The translations under genes were made by a program, and so were the position numbers. Below the pieces are notes generated by a model that was not told where the DNA came from, made no database searches, and worked only from the letters and a program-made list of their open reading frames with translations. DNA of 11,040 bases, from NCBI GenBank assembly GCA_013824385.1, contig PNNU01000071.1, forward strand, positions 1 to 11,040. The letters run 5' to 3'. The first letter of the stretch is position 1; each line of letters starts with the position of its first letter. This stretch comes from Anaerolinea sp. (GTDB lineage Bacteria; Chloroflexota; Anaerolineae; Anaerolineales; Anaerolineaceae). Shown piece by piece: positions 7,867 to 11,040 of this stretch.

Positions 7867-9024
7867 TTAAGGTTGAATCAGGATATAGTCATTAAAACCG
7901 GGGTAGACAAGTGAGTCAACTCTGGGTTCGACGTTATACGGAAGTTTCGAGGGCGAAACTATATTTTTCTGGTCCATTATGTATTGCAAGGTTACAGAAT
8001 CGGTTACGATCTCACCTGCATCACCTGCACTGCGTAATGCGAGTGAAAGCTTTGTTCCTGATAACAGCAGATAATTCATAATAAGTGTATCTTGAGGAGT
8101 AAGGATCAAAGTGACCGAACCTTCATAATTAGCATTAGAGGCGCCGACCATTGGAGCGGGTTCTCCAGCCATCGGTGTGGCTGTCGCAGCAGCCAACGGT
8201 TGACTTGAATCATCGGGAGAAAACATTCCGACCTTAAGAATTGCAGCATCCTGAATAATGGTCTGGCAAACAAGGCGAGGTCGCTGCGATTCAGAGGCAG
8301 TGAGGTAGACGAAGGTGTTCGTACTTGGATCAAGTTCATAACGGCCATAATAATTCAATGAACCGGCAACACTGGGTTCTACCGAAAGAGCGTTGGGAGT
8401 ACCTTTATTGGTCAAAACGACTTTAAGGACTTCATCACTCATTGTATTGATGTCAAGGGGCACATAGGTTGTATTTGTATTGTTTGGCAAACGAGTCTGG
8501 AAATCAGTATCCACAGCTGTTAATAACATGCAGCCGACCACCATCACATGGTCACCTTGTTGAGGAGCAAAAGAAACGCTGGTCTCAGGGCTGACCGGTA
8601 TTGAAAATGCTGTCATACCGTCAGGTATATCAAATGAGGCAAGTGAACCGCCCTCTTGGGTCATTACCATATTCTGAGTAATAGGAACTGTAGGGTCAAT
8701 TGGGTTTTTTGCTTTTTGACCAACAACTTCCTCGATGGTTCCGAAGAAAACACCTTCTGCCATTTGTGCACGCGGATATTTAATAGTGGTGACCATATCG
8801 CTTGTAATTAACATTCCACGTTGAATGGATTGAGAAGCAATAACAATATCTACCAAATCAATGTTTGGAGTTTCGGTAGGTGAGGGTTGATTTGAAGAAG
8901 TTTTACTTCCAAACAATCCGGAGTTACCTGTAAGCAGTAAATAGGCCAGGACTGCACCAACAGCAATGATCAATATTATGATGATAAAAATTCTACTACT
9001 ACTACGCTTTTTACCTGCAGCCAT
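7867..9024 (-). CDS. cpaB: Flp pilus assembly protein CpaB/RcpC
   Basis: This 385-residue protein has a short basic N-terminus and a single membrane anchor (about 11-32), then a Ser/Pro/Thr linker. A SAF domain follows (about 58-118), with the typical QSIQRGMLITSDMV and TVPITQNMV segments. An RcpC/CpaB domain continues to the C-terminus. The bulk should lie outside the cytoplasmic membrane. In diderm bacteria CpaB/RcpC works with the secretin; with no secretin gene seen, its role here may be in guiding the pilus through the cell wall (inference). An Ala/Thr/Pro-rich stretch at about 276-295 looks like a flexible insertion inside the RcpC domain. The start at 9024 has a strong AGGAGGT 4 nt upstream. 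It is the first gene after the pilin terminator and probably starts its own transcript. Confidence 0.92.
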   Translation of the reverse strand: MAAGKKRSSSRIFIIIILIIAVGAVLAYLLLTGNSGLFGSKTSSNQPSPTETPNIDLVDIVIASQSIQRGMLITSDMVTTIKYPRAQMAEGVFFGTIEEVVGQKAKNPIDPTVPITQNMVMTQEGGSLASFDIPDGMTAFSIPVSPETSVSFAPQQGDHVMVVGCMLLTAVDTDFQTRLPNNTNTTYVPLDINTMSDEVLKVVLTNKGTPNALSVEPSVAGSLNYYGRYELDPSTNTFVYLTASESQRPRLVCQTIIQDAAILKVGMFSPDDSSQPLAAATATPMAGEPAPMVGASNANYEGSVTLILTPQDTLIMNYLLLSGTKLSLALRSAGDAGEIVTDSVTLQYIMDQKNIVSPSKLPYNVEPRVDSLVYPGFNDYILIQP

Positions 9025-9068
9025 TGAAACCTCCTACTTATACTTCATCCCTAATTAATATCAAATTA

Positions 9069-9074
9069 ATTATA
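9069..9074 (-). promoter_or_regulatory. Probable -10 box of the cpaB-tad operon promoter
   Basis: The minus strand reads TATAAT, 45 bp before the cpaB start codon and downstream of the pilin terminator. No good -35 hexamer stands at 16-18 bp: the closest TTGA-type sequence (TTGAGT) is 20 bp away and belongs to an 11-bp tandem repeat. A weak core promoter needing an activator would fit, but this is inference. Confidence 0.5.
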
Positions 9075-9094
9075 CGGCAGATAATTCCACATTA

Positions 9095-9116
9095 ACTCAA
9101 TTTTTACTCAATTTTT
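9095..9116 (-). repeat. 11-bp perfect tandem repeat upstream of cpaB
   Basis: Two adjacent copies of ACTCAATTTTT (plus strand) occupy 9095-9105 and 9106-9116. On the minus strand they read AAAAATTGAGT twice and end 20 bp upstream of the -10 box, covering the -35 region. The 11-bp period places both copies on roughly the same DNA face, as expected for direct-repeat regulator sites. It could also be a chance A/T-rich duplication. Confidence 0.6.
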
Positions 9117-9133
9117 GGGAGATTTACCGCTTA

Positions 9134-9166
9134 CAAAAAAGAAAGGCCCTGATAACAGAGCCTTTC
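9134..9166 (-). terminator. Intrinsic terminator after the second pilin gene
   Basis: On the minus strand GAAAGGCTCTG and CAGGGCCTTTC form an 11-bp stem with one G·U pair and a TTAT loop (9141-9166), followed at once by six T residues. It lies 26 bp past the pilin stop codon and separates the pilin genes from cpaB. This would allow pilin to be made in large excess over the assembly proteins. Confidence 0.93.
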
Positions 9167-9191
9167 GAAAAGCTTTTGCATTGAAAAAAAT

Positions 9192-9347
9192 CTAGACACC
9201 AGATAAGGAGTTGTTGATTTTGCTGAAAACGTTACCAATTTGAGGTCCGAGTAAACGAAGAACAACAATCACAACAACGGCAATCAAAACAAGAATCAAT
9301 GCGTATTCAATTAAACCTTGGCCTTTTTCTTTCGGGGCGAATAACAT
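9192..9347 (-). CDS. flp: Flp-type pilin, copy 1 (operon-proximal)
   Basis: This 51-residue prepilin was found by translating the minus strand. It has the short basic leader MLFAPKEKG, the prepilin peptidase signature G-X4-E-Y (G9, E14, Y15; KGQGLIEY), then a hydrophobic helix ALILVLIAVVVIVVL (16-30) and the tail RLLGPQIGNVFSKINNSLSGV. Cleavage after G9 would leave a 42-residue mature pilin whose E14 becomes position +5, as in Flp pilins. The ATG at 9347 has AAAGGAG 7 nt upstream. It shares residues 1-49 exactly with the second copy and differs only at the end (GV instead of SS). It has its own promoter-like element and is followed by a strong terminator. It should be the main or co-main pilus subunit. 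Confidence 0.93.
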   Translation of the reverse strand: MLFAPKEKGQGLIEYALILVLIAVVVIVVLRLLGPQIGNVFSKINNSLSGV

Positions 9348-9387
9348 GGGATATCTCCTTTCATAAAATTAAGTAATCAATAATTTG

Positions 9388-9415
9388 ATTATAGTATCAT
9401 GTGATTGGTTTTCAA
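9388..9415 (-). promoter_or_regulatory. Promoter of pilin copy 1
   Basis: The minus strand has TTGAAA (9415-9410), a 16-bp spacer and a consensus TATAAT (9393-9388). Transcription would begin near 9381, giving a leader of about 34 nt before the pilin ATG. The -10 box is the same distance from the start codon as in the other pilin gene. Confidence 0.7.
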
Positions 9416-9483
9416 TCCTTTTTACATTACAGCTACTTTACAATTGAAATCGTTCCTTTAAGTATTGAAAAGAAAATCAGTAT

Positions 9484-9639
9484 TTAGGAGGAGGATAGTG
9501 AATTATTTATCTTGCTGAAAACGTTACCAATTTGGGGTCCGAGTAACCGAAGGACAACAATAACAACCACAGCAATCAAAACGAGAATCAATGCGTATTC
9601 AATTAAACCTTGTCCTTTTTCTTTCGGTGCAAATAGCAT
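9484..9639 (-). CDS. flp: Flp-type pilin, copy 2 (distal)
   Basis: This second 51-residue prepilin has the same leader, the G-X4-EY processing site (G9, E14, Y15), hydrophobic helix and tail as its neighbour, ending NNSLSSS. The ATG at 9639 is preferred because AAAGGAG lies 8 nt upstream and the leader then matches copy 1. An in-frame start at 9714 would put the promoter inside the gene. Over the shared 49 codons I count about 18 silent base differences from copy 1 and no amino-acid change, so the duplication is not brand new and the protein is strongly constrained. No terminator is evident in the 136 bp between the two pilins, so transcription may also run into copy 1. Confidence 0.93.
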   Translation of the reverse strand: MLFAPKEKGQGLIEYALILVLIAVVVIVVLRLLGPQIGNVFSKINNSLSSS

Positions 9640-9679
9640 GGGATTCACTCCTTTCTTTTTAAATTCTATGATATTTAAG

Positions 9680-9685
9680 ATTATA
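9680..9685 (-). promoter_or_regulatory. Probable -10 box of pilin copy 2
   Basis: The minus strand reads TATAAT at 9685-9680. Its near edge is 41 nt from the start-codon A, exactly as in pilin copy 1, and the downstream leaders share TATAATC, GAAAGGAG and ATCCCATG at the same offsets. No convincing -35 hexamer is seen at the normal spacing. Confidence 0.5.
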
Positions 9686-9722
9686 TACATCGACAAAGGA
9701 AATAATCCTATCAATCACTTAA

Positions 9723-9767
9723 CAAAAAAAAGCCCCTTTGTTTATTGTTTCAAGCAAATGAGCTTTC
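9723..9767 (-). terminator. Terminator-like hairpin with no gene ahead of it
   Basis: On the minus strand AAAGCTC (9766-9760) pairs with GGGCTTT (9735-9729) including one G·U, with inner TTTG/CAAA pairing in the long loop, and runs into eight T residues. The orientation requires a minus-strand transcript coming from the 9770-9892 intergenic region, where I see no coding gene. It may end a small RNA or antisense leakage, or be a chance structure. Confidence 0.45.
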
Positions 9768-9823
9768 TAATAAAAGATTAATGGTATTTGCGAAGCGTAA
9801 ATCCAGAAAATACGTAAAATAAA

Positions 9824-9852
9824 TTGTAAGAGCATTGAAATAATACTATAAT
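9824..9852 (+). promoter_or_regulatory. Promoter of the helical-protein/SPFH operon
   Basis: The plus strand carries TTGTAA (9824-9829), a 17-bp spacer and a perfect TATAAT (9847-9852). Transcription would start near 9859, about 34 nt before the ATG at 9893, with GGAGG at 9882-9886 as ribosome-binding site. Confidence 0.75.
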
Positions 9853-9892
9853 CGTTAAGAATTGCTAATTATTTGCAAAACGGAGGATACGA

Positions 9893-10411
9893 ATGAGCGA
9901 TTTGTTTGATCGGGTAACATCTCAACAGGATGTCATCAAGAAATTATTTGCAAAAATACCAGGGTTCAAGGGCTACATCGAGCGTGTGGATCGCAGGAAC
10001 GCTGATAAATTGCTGCGTGAAACAGTCTCGGATAAATTCCAGACCCAGTGGACGCGGATTTCCAGCATCCAGAGAGATTTGGTAAACGCAGGTCAGCTTG
10101 AAGTTCTCGATGAAATCGAAATTGCTTCAACCCGACTACGTCAATTTATTGATCGTGTAAGAACAGCTGCATATGGGTATTCCAGTTTTTTCGAAGCCAC
10201 GAAAATAAATCAAGACGAATTGGAAAAAATGTATCAATATGACCTGGCTCTGGTTACAATGGGCGATGATATCGCCGGCGCGGTGGATAACCTCGAAGCC
10301 TCAATTGGTACCGATGGATTGCCTGCAGCGATTCGCAATCTCAACCAAAAAGCTCAGGATTGCGTTGATGCTTTCAACCAACGCTCTGAACTGATGAAAT
10401 TCGGACAATAA
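9893..10411 (+). CDS. Conserved-looking helical protein of unknown function
   Basis: I do not recognise this 172-residue protein. It has no signal peptide, membrane segment, cysteine pair or catalytic motif that I can see (a single Cys near 157). The sequence is rich in charged residues and spaced hydrophobics, reading as several long amphipathic helices (about 1-20, 35-92, 105-137 and 144-168). The short PGFKGYIERVDRRNADKLLRE region (23-43) looks like a conserved motif. The start at 9893 has GGAGG 6 nt upstream and a good promoter. An SPFH-domain gene follows after 32 bp, in the same direction, so the two are probably co-expressed and may act together at the membrane. PspA/ESCRT-III-like coiled-coil proteins accompany YdjI-type SPFH proteins in Bacillus; I see no clear sequence match to PspA, so any such role is inference. 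Confidence 0.8.
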   Translation: MSDLFDRVTSQQDVIKKLFAKIPGFKGYIERVDRRNADKLLRETVSDKFQTQWTRISSIQRDLVNAGQLEVLDEIEIASTRLRQFIDRVRTAAYGYSSFFEATKINQDELEKMYQYDLALVTMGDDIAGAVDNLEASIGTDGLPAAIRNLNQKAQDCVDAFNQRSELMKFGQ

Positions 10412-10443
10412 TCCAGATATTCTATTTTTTAGGGAGAGACCCA

Positions 10444-11040
10444 ATGGCACGAATTTTTGATGTAGTTGAATATCCAAACGAGATGAACGATGAACTGGTT
10501 CATCGTTTTCCTGAGACGGGCGTATGTGATCTGCGCATCGGTTCACAGGTTATTGTTCGTGAATCACAGCGTGTTGTTTTCATGCGCGATGGTCAGGCAT
10601 TAGATTCTTTTGGACCTGGACGCCATACCATCGTCACTGCCAATATTCCTTTATTGACTGATTTTATAGGCAAAGCCTTTAATGACCGCACGCCATTTAC
10701 GGCTGAGGTCTATTTTGTCTCAACCAAAGAATTCCCTGATCGCAAATGGGGCACCGCCCAACCGATCATGGTCAAAAATTCCGGGGTTGGCCTGGGTGTC
10801 GCCCTGTTGACCGGCTATGGTACTTACAGTTTCCAGATTTCTGATCCGCAACAATTTGTCACTCAAATTATGGGTGCCAAGAGTTCTTACCAGCTTTCTG
10901 AAATTGAAGGCCGGTTTAGAATCATGCTTCTCTCAAAATTGCAGGATATTCTTTCTACAACCGGAGAGAAGAAGAATGTTTTCGAATTAATCTCATTAAC
11001 CGAAGAGTTGGGTGCCGGCATCCGGGCCAAAGCACAAGAT
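10444..11040 (+). CDS. SPFH-domain protein, YdjI type (COG4260-like), 3' end beyond the window
   Basis: The first 199 residues are visible and the frame stays open to the right edge. After a short lead (MARIFDVVEYPNEMNDELVHRFP) comes the pattern of the YdjI group of SPFH/Band 7 proteins: RIGSQVIVRESQRVVFMRDG (31-50), FGPGRHTIVTANIPLL (56-71), TPFTAEVYFVS (83-93) and GYGTYSFQISDPQQF (124-138). SPFH proteins form membrane-associated oligomeric scaffolds. Bacillus YdjI recruits a PspA-family partner to the membrane; that role is known for the relative and not shown here. There is no N-terminal membrane segment, as in YdjI. The ATG at 10444 has AGGGAGAG about 6 nt upstream and lies 32 bp after the unknown helical gene. 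Confidence 0.9.
   Translation, partial: MARIFDVVEYPNEMNDELVHRFPETGVCDLRIGSQVIVRESQRVVFMRDGQALDSFGPGRHTIVTANIPLLTDFIGKAFNDRTPFTAEVYFVSTKEFPDRKWGTAQPIMVKNSGVGLGVALLTGYGTYSFQISDPQQFVTQIMGAKSSYQLSEIEGRFRIMLLSKLQDILSTTGEKKNVFELISLTEELGAGIRAKAQD

Noticed and set aside
9640..9714. Longer in-frame start for pilin copy 2 adding 25 residues
   Set aside because: It would swallow the -10 box and leader conserved with pilin copy 1, and gives an overlong, non-Flp leader peptide.
10301..10546. 81-codon minus-strand open frame across the helical-protein/SPFH junction
   Set aside because: It is antisense to two well-supported genes, lacks a ribosome-binding site and matches no family; it is a shadow frame.

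Overview
The window fits a Chloroflexota bacterium, most probably an Anaerolineae-like lineage. Evidence for this is the moderate GC content, a Tad/Flp pilus locus with no secretin gene among the genes seen (expected for a single-membrane envelope), and the general protein style. The taxonomic call is inference and cannot be settled from this sequence alone.

Left part, all on the minus strand. A two-gene unit encodes an NAD-dependent epimerase/dehydratase (693-1697) followed 8 bp later by a classical short-chain dehydrogenase that runs off the left edge (1-684). An intergenic stretch with a clear intrinsic terminator (about 1801-1834) separates this pair from the next unit.

Centre, all on the minus strand, read right to left. 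Two almost identical Flp pilin genes (9484-9639 and 9192-9347) each have a promoter-like -10 box at the same distance from the start codon. A strong terminator (9134-9166) follows the second pilin. Next comes a compact operon: cpaB/rcpC, a response-regulator-CpaE/TadZ fusion, the tadA/cpaF motor ATPase, tadB and tadC (platform proteins; tadB and tadC overlap by 4 bp), then comF and a long-form hibernation promoting factor gene (hpf), ending at the terminator near 1810. Together they give pilin subunits, a localisation/regulatory ATPase, the assembly motor and its membrane platform. No prepilin peptidase, TadE/F-type minor pilin or secretin is present in the window, so at least the peptidase must be encoded elsewhere.

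Right part, plus strand. After a divergent 253-bp intergenic region with a good promoter (TTGTAA-17-TATAAT, 9824-9852) lie a 172-residue helical protein of unknown function (9893-10411) and the first 199 residues of an SPFH-domain protein of the YdjI type (10444 to the right edge). This pair looks like the start of an envelope-maintenance module.

The points most worth a second look are the twin pilins whose proteins differ only in the last two residues despite about 18 silent differences, an intact phospho-acceptor domain on the pilus-localising ATPase, the comF-hpf tail on the pilus operon, an 11-bp tandem repeat just upstream of the cpaB -10 box, an orphan minus-strand terminator-like hairpin between the divergent genes, and the unknown helical protein paired with the SPFH gene.
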